A stretch of DNA of 64,000 bases from Hirschia sp. (GCA_002709235.1 PAQI01000021.1:1-64000), one strand, 5' to 3'; shown: positions 35,155-45,528, counted from the first letter of the stretch. Translations and numbers: made by a program. Notes: generated by a model from the letters alone, not told the origin.

Positions 35155-36279
35155 TTGCCGAGGCCTCAATTGACCCGATCAACCAGTTCATTTGTTCTGG
35201 CCGCTTGTATGGCGGCTTCTGGTCTTGCCGCTTGTGGCAATTCTGAGCCTGAGACGCGTGGTGGTGCGCCATCGGAGCGCGTGGTCAAGGTGATTGTGCA
35301 GGAAATTACCTTGGGCGCAGACACGCAGGAGATCGAAGCCGTCGGAACCGCGCGCGCCCGCCAGGCCGCCACGATCTATCCAGAAGCCAATGGAGAGGTT
35401 GTATCGGTCAATTTTACTGCGGGCCAGAAGGTCGAGAAAGGGCAGGTGCTTGCGCGTCTTGATGATGCTGACCAGCGCCTTGCCGTTGCACGTGCGCAGG
35501 TGACGCTGAAAGATACCGAGCAGCTGCTCAATCGCTATGAACGTATCGACGTTCCCGAAGCTGTATCAGACAGCCAGATCGATGAAGCGCGCACGGCTGT
35601 AGAGGCTGCTAAGATTGATTTGTCTTTGGCGCGTGAGGCGCTGGCAGAACGCACCACGCGTGCACCGTTTTCAGGATATGTCGGGCTGAGTGACATAGAT
35701 CCCGGTGCACGGATCACAACCAGCACGGTCATCACACGATTGGACGACCGTTCGGTGCTCTATGTTGACTTCGCCGTTCCCGAACAGGTGTTTGGGCGAA
35801 TAGCCAAGGGTGATGTGCTGCCGATGACGCCGTTTTCGTCGGATCGAAGCACAGTGGATGCCGTTGTTGAGGCGATAGACAGCCGTATCGACGCGAGCAT
35901 GCGGTCATTCATGGTGAGAGCCGCGATAGACAATACCGACGATACATTGCGGCCAGGTATGAGCTTTCGCATCAATCTGGCACTGCCGGGAGAGCGTTAC
36001 CCCAAAGTGCCTGAAGCTGCGATTGTCTGGGGCGGCGACGGTGCCTATCTGTGGGCGGTTGAAGATGGTGCGGCCAAGCGGGTTGCCGTGACGATCGTGT
36101 TTCGTGACGACGGGCAGGTGCTGGTCAAGGCACCTCTTGAAGAAGGCGATCTGATCGTTGCGGAAGGGGTTCAGAAAATGCGCCCGGGCCTCAAGGTCGA
36201 AAGTCTCTCAAGAGGTGTTGACGACGCCAGTTCCTATGTCTCCGCAGGCGTGGGCGGAACAGGTGAGGCGCTTAAATGA
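35155..36279 (+). CDS. RND efflux periplasmic adaptor lipoprotein
   Basis: This 374-residue membrane-fusion protein starts with a TTG codon nine bases after GAGGA; no ATG or GTG is available in frame upstream before a stop. The signal ends at a lipobox (GLAAC, Cys near residue 26). Lipoyl halves are visible around ATIYPEANGEVVSVNFTAGQ and APFSGYVGLSDIDPGARI, with a short helical hairpin between. It would link the RND pump to the outer-membrane duct encoded downstream. Its stop overlaps the RND start (ATGA). Confidence 0.9.
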   Translation: MPRPQLTRSTSSFVLAACMAASGLAACGNSEPETRGGAPSERVVKVIVQEITLGADTQEIEAVGTARARQAATIYPEANGEVVSVNFTAGQKVEKGQVLARLDDADQRLAVARAQVTLKDTEQLLNRYERIDVPEAVSDSQIDEARTAVEAAKIDLSLAREALAERTTRAPFSGYVGLSDIDPGARITTSTVITRLDDRSVLYVDFAVPEQVFGRIAKGDVLPMTPFSSDRSTVDAVVEAIDSRIDASMRSFMVRAAIDNTDDTLRPGMSFRINLALPGERYPKVPEAAIVWGGDGAYLWAVEDGAAKRVAVTIVFRDDGQVLVKAPLEEGDLIVAEGVQKMRPGLKVESLSRGVDDASSYVSAGVGGTGEALK

Positions 36280-39200
36280 GTTCTGACTCGAAGGGCGGCC
36301 TTCCGGAGCTTGCGGTCAAGCGCCCGCTCCTGGTCACTGTTTTCAACCTGCTTATTGTAATCGCTGGACTTGCCGCCTTGATGGGGATCGAGGTGCGCGA
36401 ATTGCCGGATGTCGACCGGCCGGTTGTCAGTGTGCGCGCGAGTATGCCGGGTGGTGCCCCCGAAACCATGGATGCTGAAGTCACAAGTGTGCTGGAGGGT
36501 GCTGCGGCCCGGGTGTCAGGTGTTCGCGAAATCAATGCATCCAGTGAAGAAAACAGCTCTCGGATGAACATCGAGTTCAATCCGGGTGTGGATCTGGATA
36601 TTGCGGCATCGGATGTTCGCGAAGCCATCAGCCAGGTGTCACGCCAGCTCCCGGATCGAGTGGAGAATGTATTTGTCACCAAGGCAGATCAGGATGGTTC
36701 CGCTATTGTGACGCTTGCGGTGACCAGTGACACGCTGTCGCTGGAGGAAATGACGCGGATCATCGACAAGAGCATCGCGCCTGAAATCCTGACGGTGGAT
36801 GGTGTTGCGTCGGTTCAGGAATATGGTGTCCGCGAACGACAGATGCGGGTGGTGCTGGATCCTCTGCGTTTGAGCCGTTTCGGACTGACGGTCAGCGATG
36901 TGGCCGGTGTGCTGCGCGATGCGCCCTTTGACGTGCCGGTCGGTAGCTTCCAGTCAGATGACCAGGAACTGATCGTGCGTGCTGAAGCGACAGCGGCGAC
37001 CCCTGAATTGATCAAGGCAGTCAATGTGGCGGAAAATGTCACGGTTGGCGATGTTGCCGAGGTTGTGCTGGGGCCGGCCGATGCTGAGAACCTGCTTCAG
37101 GTGGATGGCGAGACGGCGATCGGACTGGGTGTTGTGCGTCGGGCGCAGTCCAACACCATCAAGATCTCGGATGCTGTGGCTGTGCGGGTCGCGGAACTCA
37201 ACGAGCAATATGACAATCTGCATATAGAGATCACCGCGGATGATGCTGTTTTCATTCGGCGCTCAGTCGAGGAGGTGGTCACCAGCCTGATGATCACCGT
37301 GCTGATCGTTGTGGCGACCATCTGGATCTTCCTTGGATCAGCCAAGGCGACGATTGTGCCCAGTATCGCCATTCCGGTCGCGCTGATCGGCACGCTGGCT
37401 GGCATCTGGGTGATGGGGTTTTCGATCAATCTTCTGACGCTTCTGGCGCTTGTCCTGGCGACAGGGCTGATTGTGGATGACGCGATTGTCGTATTGGAAA
37501 ATATCCAGAGACAGCAATCTCTGGGGCTTGGACGGAAGGCGGCTGCTGTAGTCGGTGCGCGGCAGGTATTCTTTGCGGTGATCGCGACAACAGCCGTGTT
37601 GGTGGCCGTGTTCGTCCCGATCTCGTTCCTGCCATCCACAACCGGTCGGCTGTTCCGCGAATTCGGGTTCGTGCTGGCGTTTTCAGTGATCATTTCATCA
37701 TTCGTGGCGCTCACGCTGGCACCCGCAATCGCGGCACGTTTTCACTTCAATTCGGATGACAAAGACAAGAAACCGGGCGTGATCACTCGAGTCGGCAAGT
37801 CGATGGCGAATGCCTATGGGGCCAGTCTCAAGCTTTGTCTGGGGGCTCCGATCATTGTAGCGGCTGTCTGTCTTGTGGCGGCAGGTGGGGCGGTCTTTGC
37901 CTATAACCAGATCGATTCCGAGTTGGTGCCATCGGAGGATCGTGGCCGCGTCATCATCTTTGCAACCGGTCCGGATGGGGTTGGCCTCAGCTATATGGAG
38001 CGGCAGGCAGACGAGATTCAGGATCGCTTGCGGCCCTTGCAGGAGAGCGGAGAAATCGCTTCGGTCTTCACGATTGTCGGACGCTTCGATCCGAACAGGG
38101 TCTGGACGACGGCGACACTGGTTCCGTGGTCTGAACGCACACGTAGCCAGGATGAGATCATCGCGTCACTGCGCGGTCCGATGTCGGAAATTCCCGGCGC
38201 GAATGTCTCTGTCTTTGGGCGCAGCAGTCTTCAGGCTGGCGGTGGCAACAGAAGCGGATTGCGGCTTGCCTTGATGGGTGCGGATTACGAGTCGATCTAT
38301 GAAGCCTCGCGCACACTTACGGATGCTGTCTCAACCCGGTCCAAAATCCTGTCAAATCCGGAAATCTCATACCAGCCGACACAACCCCAATTGTCGATCA
38401 AGGTTGATCGTACGCGGGCGGCAGATCTTGATATATCCCTTGATGAGATCTCGATCACCTTGCAGGCGATGGTCGGCGGTGAAGATCTGACCGATTTGAA
38501 TGTCGGCGATGAAGCGATCCCGATCATTCTGGAGTCGGAAACCAGTGCCATTCAGTCGCCCATGGATCTGCACAATCTGTTTGTGAGATCAAATGCCGGC
38601 GATCTTGTTCCGCTGTCGAGCCTGACCACCATGTCCGAAGAAGGGGTGGCGGCAGAGCTTGACCGCGTGGAGCAGCGCCGGGCCATTGATATTGATATGG
38701 ACATTGCGTCCGGTGTGGCGCTGGCGGATGCCGTTACGGAGATCAAGGCACTGGCGGCTGAAGTGCTGCCAGATGGCATCACCATGATCCTGAGAGGCGA
38801 AGCAGACACGCTTCAGGAAACCTCGCACGACATGCTGCTGACCTTCGGATTTGCGATCGTGATCGTGTTCCTGGTGCTGGTGGCCCAGTTCGAGAGTCTT
38901 ACCAGCCCGATTGTCGTCATGCTGATCGTTCCCTTCGGGCTGGCGGCTGCGATCTATGCCATGTTGCTTTCTGGCACTTCATTGAACATCTATTCGCAGA
39001 TCGGGCTGGTGTTGTTGATCGGTCTGATGGCGAAGAACGGTATTCTTCTGGTCGAGTTTGCAGACCAGTTGCGCGCGGAAGGGCGATCCGTACGAGAGGC
39101 TGCTTTCGAGGCGGCGACCGTGCGTGTGCGACCCATCGCAATGACCGTATTGTCGACGGCGCTGGGCGCATTGCCGCTGATCCTGTCCAGCGGAGCTGGC

Positions 39201-39392
39201 GCAGAGGCCCGCTTGGCTATTGGGTGGGTTATCTTTGGTGGATTGGGACTCGCTGCGATATTCACGCTCTATCTTGCGCCTGTTCTCTATCTGTGGTGCG
39301 CGAGCCTCAGCCGTTCGCCATCAGCATCGCAATTGGCTCTGGAAGACGAACTTGCCCAGATTGACGGCGCAAAAAGTCAGGAGGCGTTCTGA
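36276..39392 (+). CDS. RND-family multidrug efflux permease
   Basis: This 1038-residue inner-membrane pump has the usual twelve-helix RND layout with two large periplasmic loops. The N-terminus reads LPELAVKRPLLVTVFNLLIV. The proton relay is intact: paired Asp in GLIVDDAIVVLENIQ (about 405) and Lys in LMAKNGILLVEFADQ (about 920). This places it in the hydrophobe/amphiphile exporter group, but substrate choice cannot be read. It sits between adaptor and duct genes with ATGA and TGATG overlaps, so the three are one operon. Confidence 0.93.
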   Translation: MSSDSKGGLPELAVKRPLLVTVFNLLIVIAGLAALMGIEVRELPDVDRPVVSVRASMPGGAPETMDAEVTSVLEGAAARVSGVREINASSEENSSRMNIEFNPGVDLDIAASDVREAISQVSRQLPDRVENVFVTKADQDGSAIVTLAVTSDTLSLEEMTRIIDKSIAPEILTVDGVASVQEYGVRERQMRVVLDPLRLSRFGLTVSDVAGVLRDAPFDVPVGSFQSDDQELIVRAEATAATPELIKAVNVAENVTVGDVAEVVLGPADAENLLQVDGETAIGLGVVRRAQSNTIKISDAVAVRVAELNEQYDNLHIEITADDAVFIRRSVEEVVTSLMITVLIVVATIWIFLGSAKATIVPSIAIPVALIGTLAGIWVMGFSINLLTLLALVLATGLIVDDAIVVLENIQRQQSLGLGRKAAAVVGARQVFFAVIATTAVLVAVFVPISFLPSTTGRLFREFGFVLAFSVIISSFVALTLAPAIAARFHFNSDDKDKKPGVITRVGKSMANAYGASLKLCLGAPIIVAAVCLVAAGGAVFAYNQIDSELVPSEDRGRVIIFATGPDGVGLSYMERQADEIQDRLRPLQESGEIASVFTIVGRFDPNRVWTTATLVPWSERTRSQDEIIASLRGPMSEIPGANVSVFGRSSLQAGGGNRSGLRLALMGADYESIYEASRTLTDAVSTRSKILSNPEISYQPTQPQLSIKVDRTRAADLDISLDEISITLQAMVGGEDLTDLNVGDEAIPIILESETSAIQSPMDLHNLFVRSNAGDLVPLSSLTTMSEEGVAAELDRVEQRRAIDIDMDIASGVALADAVTEIKALAAEVLPDGITMILRGEADTLQETSHDMLLTFGFAIVIVFLVLVAQFESLTSPIVVMLIVPFGLAAAIYAMLLSGTSLNIYSQIGLVLLIGLMAKNGILLVEFADQLRAEGRSVREAAFEAATVRVRPIAMTVLSTALGALPLILSSGAGAEARLAIGWVIFGGLGLAAIFTLYLAPVLYLWCASLSRSPSASQLALEDELAQIDGAKSQEAF

Positions 39393-40765
39393 TGTCAACG
39401 CGTCTTCTGATGGTACTGGGCGCGGGCCTCGGGCTGAGTGCATGCATGGTGGGGCCTGAACCGGTTTCGCCCCGAATGGATGTGCCGGAAGCCTTCAGTA
39501 CACAATTGAGCGAAGACCGAGACATTGCACAAACAGAGATCGCCTGGTGGGCGGCACTGAATGATGAGCAGCTCTCCGAGCTCATGGTGGCTGTGCGCGC
39601 CAACAATCTCGACATCAATGTCGCCCGTGCAAATCTGAAGCGTTTGTATGCGCTGGAAACAGCAGCGCGATCGGATCTGTTTCCAAGCCTGGATGCATTT
39701 GTGGAGAGCGGCCTATCTGTCGATCTGTCTGAAGGCGATGGATCCGAGACATCGACCAGTTTGGGTGGACAGTTCGCGTGGGATCTGGATATCGCCGGTG
39801 GAAACAAGCGGGCCCTTCAGGCGGCGCGCTCGCGTCTGGATGCGGCCAAATGGACGGAAGAAGACGTCATAAGGCTGGCAACGCTGGAAGCGGGGCGTCA
39901 GTTCATCGAGCTGCGGCGGACGAATGCGCGGCTGGCCATGCTGGATACCTCGCTGGAACTGCAGCAGCGCACTCTGGACATCGTCCAGGCGCGGTTCAAG
40001 GTGGGCCTGTCGCCAGCACTGGATGTGGATCGCGCAGCGTCAGACCTGGCGCAGAGCCGTGCGCAGCGCCATCAGTTGATTTCCAGCCAGCGTCAGGCGG
40101 AGTTTGCGCTTTCACTTCTGGCCGGGGCACCACCGGAGCGTACATCTGATAGCGTGTCCATGTCGGATGTGGCTGTTGTTCCCAATTTTGCGGCGCTGCC
40201 CGATAAAGGCGTTCCGGCTGACCTGCTTCGAAATCGCCCGGACATCCGTGTGGCTGAAGCCAATCTGTTGGCGGCGACTGCCGAGATCGGTGTCCAGCAG
40301 GCTGATCTCTATCCATCGCTGACACTGCCGGGTCAGATACAGACCGGTGTCGGTCTCAGTGGTGATATCGTGTCAGATGCTGCACTGAATCTCGGGGCTG
40401 TGCTCGATATTCCATTGTTCGATGCGGGCAGACGTCGGGCGGAAGTCGAGGCGCAGGAATATGCAACTCAATCGGCATTGTTGAATTGGCAGTTTGCCGT
40501 TCTCAACGCGTTGAACGAGGTCGAAGGCGCGCTGGTGCGGATCGAAAGCCTTGATGCACAATTGCTTGAATTGCAAAACAGTGAAGCCAGTAGTGAGTCA
40601 GCCTATCGCCAGCTCGATGCACTTTATCGCGAAGGGCTCAGCAGCTTTATTGATGTACTCGACGCACAGCGCACGCTGATTTCACGGCGCGAAGACCTGA
40701 TCGAGGCGGAGGCTGACCAGGCAACCGCTATTGTGGAACTGTACGCATATCTGGCTGTATCCTAA
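39392..40765 (+). CDS. RND-associated outer-membrane efflux lipoprotein (NodT family)
   Basis: This 457-residue protein has a lipobox (LGLSAC near residue 17) followed by MVGPEPVSP, a common NodT opening. Two outer-membrane efflux repeats follow, with DLLRNRPDIRVAEANLLAATAEI and, near the end, YREGLSSFIDVLDAQRTLISR. It would form the exit duct for the RND pump. The start overlaps the RND stop as TGATG. Confidence 0.92.
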   Translation: MSTRLLMVLGAGLGLSACMVGPEPVSPRMDVPEAFSTQLSEDRDIAQTEIAWWAALNDEQLSELMVAVRANNLDINVARANLKRLYALETAARSDLFPSLDAFVESGLSVDLSEGDGSETSTSLGGQFAWDLDIAGGNKRALQAARSRLDAAKWTEEDVIRLATLEAGRQFIELRRTNARLAMLDTSLELQQRTLDIVQARFKVGLSPALDVDRAASDLAQSRAQRHQLISSQRQAEFALSLLAGAPPERTSDSVSMSDVAVVPNFAALPDKGVPADLLRNRPDIRVAEANLLAATAEIGVQQADLYPSLTLPGQIQTGVGLSGDIVSDAALNLGAVLDIPLFDAGRRRAEVEAQEYATQSALLNWQFAVLNALNEVEGALVRIESLDAQLLELQNSEASSESAYRQLDALYREGLSSFIDVLDAQRTLISRREDLIEAEADQATAIVELYAYLAVS

Positions 40766-40880
40766 CGTCGACACCGACGAAGATTTCTTGACCCTGACAC
40801 GCCATCCGAAGAATCATGGAACGTCTTATCAGACGCGATTCGCTGTAGCGACTGGCTCGGTTCCAGAAAAGGGGGATGTG

Positions 40881-41660
40881 GTGCAGGACGATCAATCCAC
40901 TTTGGCGCGCGGCGTTGAAATGATGGCCGCGTTCCTGGAAAAAGGTCGTGAGATCAAGCTTGCCGATCTCAGCCGTGAGATGGGGCTGACATCTTCCACG
41001 GCCCATCGTCTGGCGGCTGTATTGCTGCAACATGGGATGATTTCGAGGCAGGGAGCAGGTCGATATGGCCCCGGGCTGCGTCTGGCTTCACTGATGTCAG
41101 GTGTGAATGCACAGAACGTCCTGAGTGCGGCAGCGCGTCCATTGATGGATGCTGCGGCCAGACGCTTCGGGATGACCCTGCACCTTGGGTGTTTTGATGG
41201 TGAGATGGTCACCTATCTGGTCAAATCTGTTGGCAGATCACCAGCGCGTGCGGCAGCTTTCACAAAGGAAGGCATGCAGCTGGAGGCATATTGCTCAGGT
41301 GTGGGCAGGGTTTTGCTGGCAGCTCAGTCTCGCGAGGTTCAAAGCCGTTATCTGGGAGAGGATGAGCTGGTCGCGCTCACCTCTCGCACGCTGACGGATC
41401 GTAACGCGCTACTGAAGCTGTTGGACAAGATCGCGACGCAGGGATTTGCGTGTGATGATCGTGAGATTTCCGATGATCTGCGCTGTCTGGCAGTGCCTGT
41501 GCGTGATTCCAGTGGAGAAGTTCTTGCGGCTGTATCTGTGTCTACAGACTGGCCGACGGTATCGACACGTAGCGATGAAGATATCATCGAGATCCTGCAA
41601 ACGCTTTCGGCGGGGATCTCGCGCAATCTTGGCTTTCCCGTTCAACAGAAAGCTGGTTGA
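40881..41660 (+). CDS. IclR-family transcriptional regulator
   Basis: This protein of about 259 residues has an N-terminal winged helix (LARGVEMMAAFLEKGREIKL ... MGLTSSTAHRLAAVLL) and a C-terminal GAF-like effector domain (about 90-250, including AYCSGVGRVLLA). The start is uncertain. I chose the GTG at 40881 after a G-rich ribosome site because it gives a usual IclR length; a TTG at 40731 would overlap the efflux gene. It may control the pump operon it follows or the formate dehydrogenase genes it converges on. Six bases separate its stop from that of fdhD. Confidence 0.85.
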   Translation: MQDDQSTLARGVEMMAAFLEKGREIKLADLSREMGLTSSTAHRLAAVLLQHGMISRQGAGRYGPGLRLASLMSGVNAQNVLSAAARPLMDAAARRFGMTLHLGCFDGEMVTYLVKSVGRSPARAAAFTKEGMQLEAYCSGVGRVLLAAQSREVQSRYLGEDELVALTSRTLTDRNALLKLLDKIATQGFACDDREISDDLRCLAVPVRDSSGEVLAAVSVSTDWPTVSTRSDEDIIEILQTLSAGISRNLGFPVQQKAG

Positions 41661-41666
41661 GAATTT

Positions 41667-42467
41667 CTATTCGCCGATGGACAGGAATGAATCCGAACGC
41701 GCCAATGCGATAAGCTGCAGGCCGGATGCGCGTGCGCGAGAAGCGGCCAGGCTTGTGGCTGTGGATATCGCAGCCAGCATGGGGCATCCGGCAATGATGG
41801 TCTTTTCCACCAGCTCATAGCTACATCGCGCGGAAGCCAGAAAGAATTTGTCTTCTGCGGTTTGTGCATCGCGGATCAACGCGCCGATCAATTTGTCCAG
41901 TGCATTGTGCCGCCCGACATCCTCGCGGGCGACCAGAATCCGGCCCGTGGCAGGATCGCAAGCGGCGGCGGCATGGACGCCACCTGTGGCGGCGTTGAGA
42001 GGTTGGTGGTTACTTAGGTCGTCCTGGGCGGCAAATATCGACGAGGGTGGAACCTGCAATGCATGCCGGATCGGCGGCAAGGGGCGGTTTACCTGCTCAA
42101 GCGTTTCCAAACCGCATAGGCCGCAACTGCCCTCAGCGACGCGATTGCGAACGCGCTTCAAGACCGCGTTCATGCGCCCAGGAATGATCTGGATCTTCAG
42201 GAGCCAGCCATTGGTGGTTTCAACGCCTTCAACATCGCGGATATCCTGCGATGAGGTGATGATCTGCTCGGTGAGCGCAAAACCATATGCAAAATCCACC
42301 AGATCCAGCGGTGTCGCCATCATGACTGCATAGCCGATGCCGTTGAACTCGACTGCGATGGGGGCCTCTATGATGAAGGCACGGTCAATGGCGTGGCGAT
42401 CGCCATCATGCATCTGCTGATTGACAGACATGGATATCGAACCGGCCTTGATCTCGCTGGAACTCAT
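41667..42467 (-). CDS. fdhD: Formate dehydrogenase accessory sulfurtransferase
   Basis: This 266-residue FdhD protein passes sulphur to the molybdenum cofactor of formate dehydrogenase, which is needed for activity. The Cys pair used in sulphur transfer is in GSCGLCGLETLEQ, and REDVGRHNALDKLIG and the late LSAARxARASGLQLIAL-like segment are family hallmarks. It is the last gene of the fds operon, starting in an ATGA overlap with fdsD. Other species place this gene (fdsC) before fdsD. Confidence 0.92.
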   Translation of the reverse strand: MSSSEIKAGSISMSVNQQMHDGDRHAIDRAFIIEAPIAVEFNGIGYAVMMATPLDLVDFAYGFALTEQIITSSQDIRDVEGVETTNGWLLKIQIIPGRMNAVLKRVRNRVAEGSCGLCGLETLEQVNRPLPPIRHALQVPPSSIFAAQDDLSNHQPLNAATGGVHAAAACDPATGRILVAREDVGRHNALDKLIGALIRDAQTAEDKFFLASARCSYELVEKTIIAGCPMLAAISTATSLAASRARASGLQLIALARSDSFLSIGE

Positions 42468-42685
42468 GCTGATCGATCAATCAATCTTCTGACGGCTTTC
42501 GCGGCAATCGGGCTGAGCCTGTCTCCACCGCCTTCCAGATAGGCGGCAATGTCCTTGCGCATGCGCGGGTCCCAGAACTTCGCGATATGGTCTGCTGTTT
42601 CTGCAATGGCCGTTTCATCTCCTCGGGCTTGCAGGTTACGCGCAATCTGGTTTGCCATCATGGCCAGCTTGTCGTTCATGCTCAT
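42464..42685 (-). CDS. fdsD: NAD-dependent formate dehydrogenase delta subunit
   Basis: This 73-residue protein matches FdsD: MANQIARNLQARGD, HIAKFWDPRMRKDI and a helical C-terminus (AAKAVRRLI). FdsD is a small subunit needed for assembly or cofactor insertion of the FdsGBA complex. The ATG at 42685 overlaps the fdsA stop (ATGA), and its own stop overlaps the fdhD start. Confidence 0.88.
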   Translation of the reverse strand: MSMNDKLAMMANQIARNLQARGDETAIAETADHIAKFWDPRMRKDIAAYLEGGGDRLSPIAAKAVRRLIDRSA

Positions 42686-45528
42686 TCGGCCGGTTCCTGC
42701 GCGCAAATGCGGCGAGAGGCTTGCGTCAGTGCTTCATAGTTTTCCTGCCAATCCGTCGGCCCATTGGATGCGCTGACCTGAACGGCGGTGACCTTGTATT
42801 CAGGGCAATTGGTGGCCCAGTCCGAAAAATCGGTGGTGATGACATTGGCCTGGGTCTGGGGGTGGTGGAACGTGGTGTACACAACGCCGGGCGCGACGCG
42901 GTCAGTGACCAGGAGCCGCAGGCTGGTTTCACCTGAGCGGGAGGCCAGCTTCACCCAGTCGCCGGATTTCAATCCCCGGTTCTCAGCATCTTGTGGGTGC
43001 ATTTCCAGCAAATCTTCATCATGCCAGATCGAGTTTGCCGTGCGTCGTGTCTGGGCACCGACATTGTACTGGCTGAGAATGCGGCCAGTGGTAAGCAGAA
43101 GCGGGAAACGCGGTCCGGTCTTTTCGTCAGTCGGAATATAGTCAGTGACCATGAACCGACCCTTGCCGCGCACGAAGCCATCGACATGCATGACGGGGGT
43201 GCCGTGGGGCGTCTTGTCGTTGACGGGCCATTGCAGGGAGCCTTCAGCGTCCAGCCTGTCAAAGCTGACGCCTGCAAAAGTGGGTGTCAGGCGTGCGATT
43301 TCATCCATGATCTGTGAGGGGTGAGTATAGTCCCACGCGCAGCCAATGGCGTTTGCTAGCATCTGGGTGACCTGCCAGTCTTCATGACCATTGGCGGGCG
43401 TCATCACCTTGCGCACCAGCTGGATGCGGCGCTCGGCATTGGTGAAGGTGCCGTTCTTCTCCAGGAAGGTAGATCCGGGCAGGAAGACATGGGCGTAATT
43501 GGCAGTTTCATTGAGGAATAGGTCATGCACGATGACGCATTCCATGGCGGCGAGGCCCGCTGAAACATGTTTGGTATCCGGGTCGGATTGCAGGATGTCT
43601 TCGCCCTGGATGTAGAGCGCCTTGAAGGTCCCATCGACGGCGGCATCGAGCATGTTCGGGATGCGCAGGCCCGGTTCTGGATCAAGAGCGACGCCCCAGT
43701 CAGCCTCAAAGCTCTTGCGCACATCATCATTTGAGAGATGTCGATAGCCGGGCAGCTCATGCGGGAAAGATCCCATATCGCACGCGCCCTGAACATTGTT
43801 CTGGCCACGCAGCGGGTTAACGCCGACGCCAGGCCGGCCCAGATTTCCGGTCGCCATGGCGAGGTTGGCGATGGCCATCACAGTTGATGAGCCCTGGCTG
43901 TGTTCTGTGACACCAAGCCCGTAATAGATCGCGGCATTGCCCCCTGTTGCATAGAGGCGTGCAGCCTTTCGTACTGTGTCGGCTGATACGCCGGTGAGCA
44001 TTTCGGTAGCTTCGGGAGACTTCTTTGGATCACTGACGAATGCCGCCCAATCCTGATATTCATCCCAGTCACAACGCGTCCTGATGAATGCTTCGTCCGC
44101 GAGACCTTCGGTGACGATGACATGGGCGAGTGCTGTCAGGATTGCGACATTGGTGCCTGGGCGCAGAGCGAGGTGGTGGTCGGCCTCGATATGAGGTGAT
44201 TTCACTAGATCTGTACGGCGTGGATCGATGACGATGAGGCTGGCACCTGCGCGCAGCCGCTTTTTCATGCGACTGCCAAAGACCGGATGAGCATCCGTCG
44301 GGTTGGCACCGATGACCAGCATGACATCCGTGTCTTCGACGCTGTCAAAATCCTGCGTGCCTGCAGATGTGCCGAATGTCTGGCCCAGCCCATAGCCGGT
44401 TGGCGAATGGCAGACGCGTGCGCAGGTGTCGACATTATTGGTGCCGAAGCCTGCCCGCACCAGTTTCTGGACCAGATAGGTTTCTTCATTGGTGCATCGG
44501 CTGGAGGTGATGCCGCCGAGCGCCTGTTTGCCATATTGGTCGCGGATTGTGGTGAGCCGGTCAGCCGTGAAGGAAAGGGCTTCCTCCCAGCTGACGACGC
44601 GCCAGGGCTGGTCGATGCTGTCGCGGATCATGGGCTGGGTGATGCGGTCGGCATGATTGGCGTAGCCCCAGGCAAAGCGTCCCTTGACACAGGAGTGGCC
44701 ACGGTTGGCCTTGCCATCCTTCCACGGCACCATGCGCACAAGCTGTTCACCGCGCATCTCGGCGCGGAAGGTGCAGCCTACGCCGCAATAGGCGCAGGTT
44801 GTGATCACGCTACGGTCAGGCGTGCCAATCTCCACCACGGATTTTTCCGTAAGTGTCGCAGTCGGGCAGGCTTGTACGCAGGCACCACAGGAAACGCATT
44901 CAGAGTTCAGAAAGTTATCAGACTTCAGTCCGGCCGAGACCTTTGAACCAAAGCCGCGATCCTCGATGGTCAGCGCCAGCGTTCCCTGGACTTCGTCGCA
45001 GGCCCGCACACAGCGCGAACAGACAATGCATTTGGACGGGTCAAAATCAAAATAGGGGTTTGAGGTGTCCTTGGCCTGAACGGTGTGATTGTCCCCCTCA
45101 TAGCCATAGCGCACATCACGAAGGCCAACGGCTCCGGCCTGATCCTGCAACTCGCAATCGCCATTGGCGGCGCATGTCAGGCAGTCGAGCGGGTGGTCGG
45201 AGATATAGAGTTCCATCACACCCTTGCGTAGCTTTTGAAGACGCGGTGTCTGGGTCTTCACAACCATGCCGTCAGTAACGGGGGTGGTACAGGATGCGGG
45301 AGTGCCCTTGCGGCCATCGATCTCGACAAGGCAGAGGCGGCAGGAGCCCCAGCTTTCCATCATGTCGCTGGCACAGAGCTTGGGAATGGACGTGCCCATC
45401 TGCGAGGCCGCGCGCATGACGCTTGTACCTTCTGGGACGCTGATGGTCTGGCCGTCAATGGTGAGAGAAACCCGCTTTTCCAACGAGCTGGCCGGGGTGC
45501 CGTGGTCGGTTTGGCGCTGATAGGTCAT
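42682..45528 (-). CDS. fdsA: NAD-dependent formate dehydrogenase alpha subunit (molybdopterin)
   Basis: This 948-residue catalytic subunit oxidises formate to carbon dioxide. In order it has an N-terminal [2Fe-2S] ferredoxin domain (about 20-95), a NuoG-like His/Cys cluster region, two [4Fe-4S] clusters (CIVCSRCVRAC and CVSCGACVQACPTATL), a further [4Fe-4S] site (CAYCGVGCTF ... HSCVKGRF) and the bis-molybdopterin domain. The molybdenum ligand is Cys, in CARVCHSPTGYG, not selenocysteine. The ATG at 45528 overlaps the fdsB stop; an in-frame extension upstream is not family-like. Electrons pass through FdsB to NAD. Confidence 0.95.
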   Translation of the reverse strand: MTYQRQTDHGTPASSLEKRVSLTIDGQTISVPEGTSVMRAASQMGTSIPKLCASDMMESWGSCRLCLVEIDGRKGTPASCTTPVTDGMVVKTQTPRLQKLRKGVMELYISDHPLDCLTCAANGDCELQDQAGAVGLRDVRYGYEGDNHTVQAKDTSNPYFDFDPSKCIVCSRCVRACDEVQGTLALTIEDRGFGSKVSAGLKSDNFLNSECVSCGACVQACPTATLTEKSVVEIGTPDRSVITTCAYCGVGCTFRAEMRGEQLVRMVPWKDGKANRGHSCVKGRFAWGYANHADRITQPMIRDSIDQPWRVVSWEEALSFTADRLTTIRDQYGKQALGGITSSRCTNEETYLVQKLVRAGFGTNNVDTCARVCHSPTGYGLGQTFGTSAGTQDFDSVEDTDVMLVIGANPTDAHPVFGSRMKKRLRAGASLIVIDPRRTDLVKSPHIEADHHLALRPGTNVAILTALAHVIVTEGLADEAFIRTRCDWDEYQDWAAFVSDPKKSPEATEMLTGVSADTVRKAARLYATGGNAAIYYGLGVTEHSQGSSTVMAIANLAMATGNLGRPGVGVNPLRGQNNVQGACDMGSFPHELPGYRHLSNDDVRKSFEADWGVALDPEPGLRIPNMLDAAVDGTFKALYIQGEDILQSDPDTKHVSAGLAAMECVIVHDLFLNETANYAHVFLPGSTFLEKNGTFTNAERRIQLVRKVMTPANGHEDWQVTQMLANAIGCAWDYTHPSQIMDEIARLTPTFAGVSFDRLDAEGSLQWPVNDKTPHGTPVMHVDGFVRGKGRFMVTDYIPTDEKTGPRFPLLLTTGRILSQYNVGAQTRRTANSIWHDEDLLEMHPQDAENRGLKSGDWVKLASRSGETSLRLLVTDRVAPGVVYTTFHHPQTQANVITTDFSDWATNCPEYKVTAVQVSASNGPTDWQENYEALTQASRRICAQEPAE

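Noticed and set aside
40731-40880. Extended N-terminus of the IclR-type regulator
   Set aside because: It would start with TTG inside the efflux gene and adds about 50 residues not expected before the winged helix.
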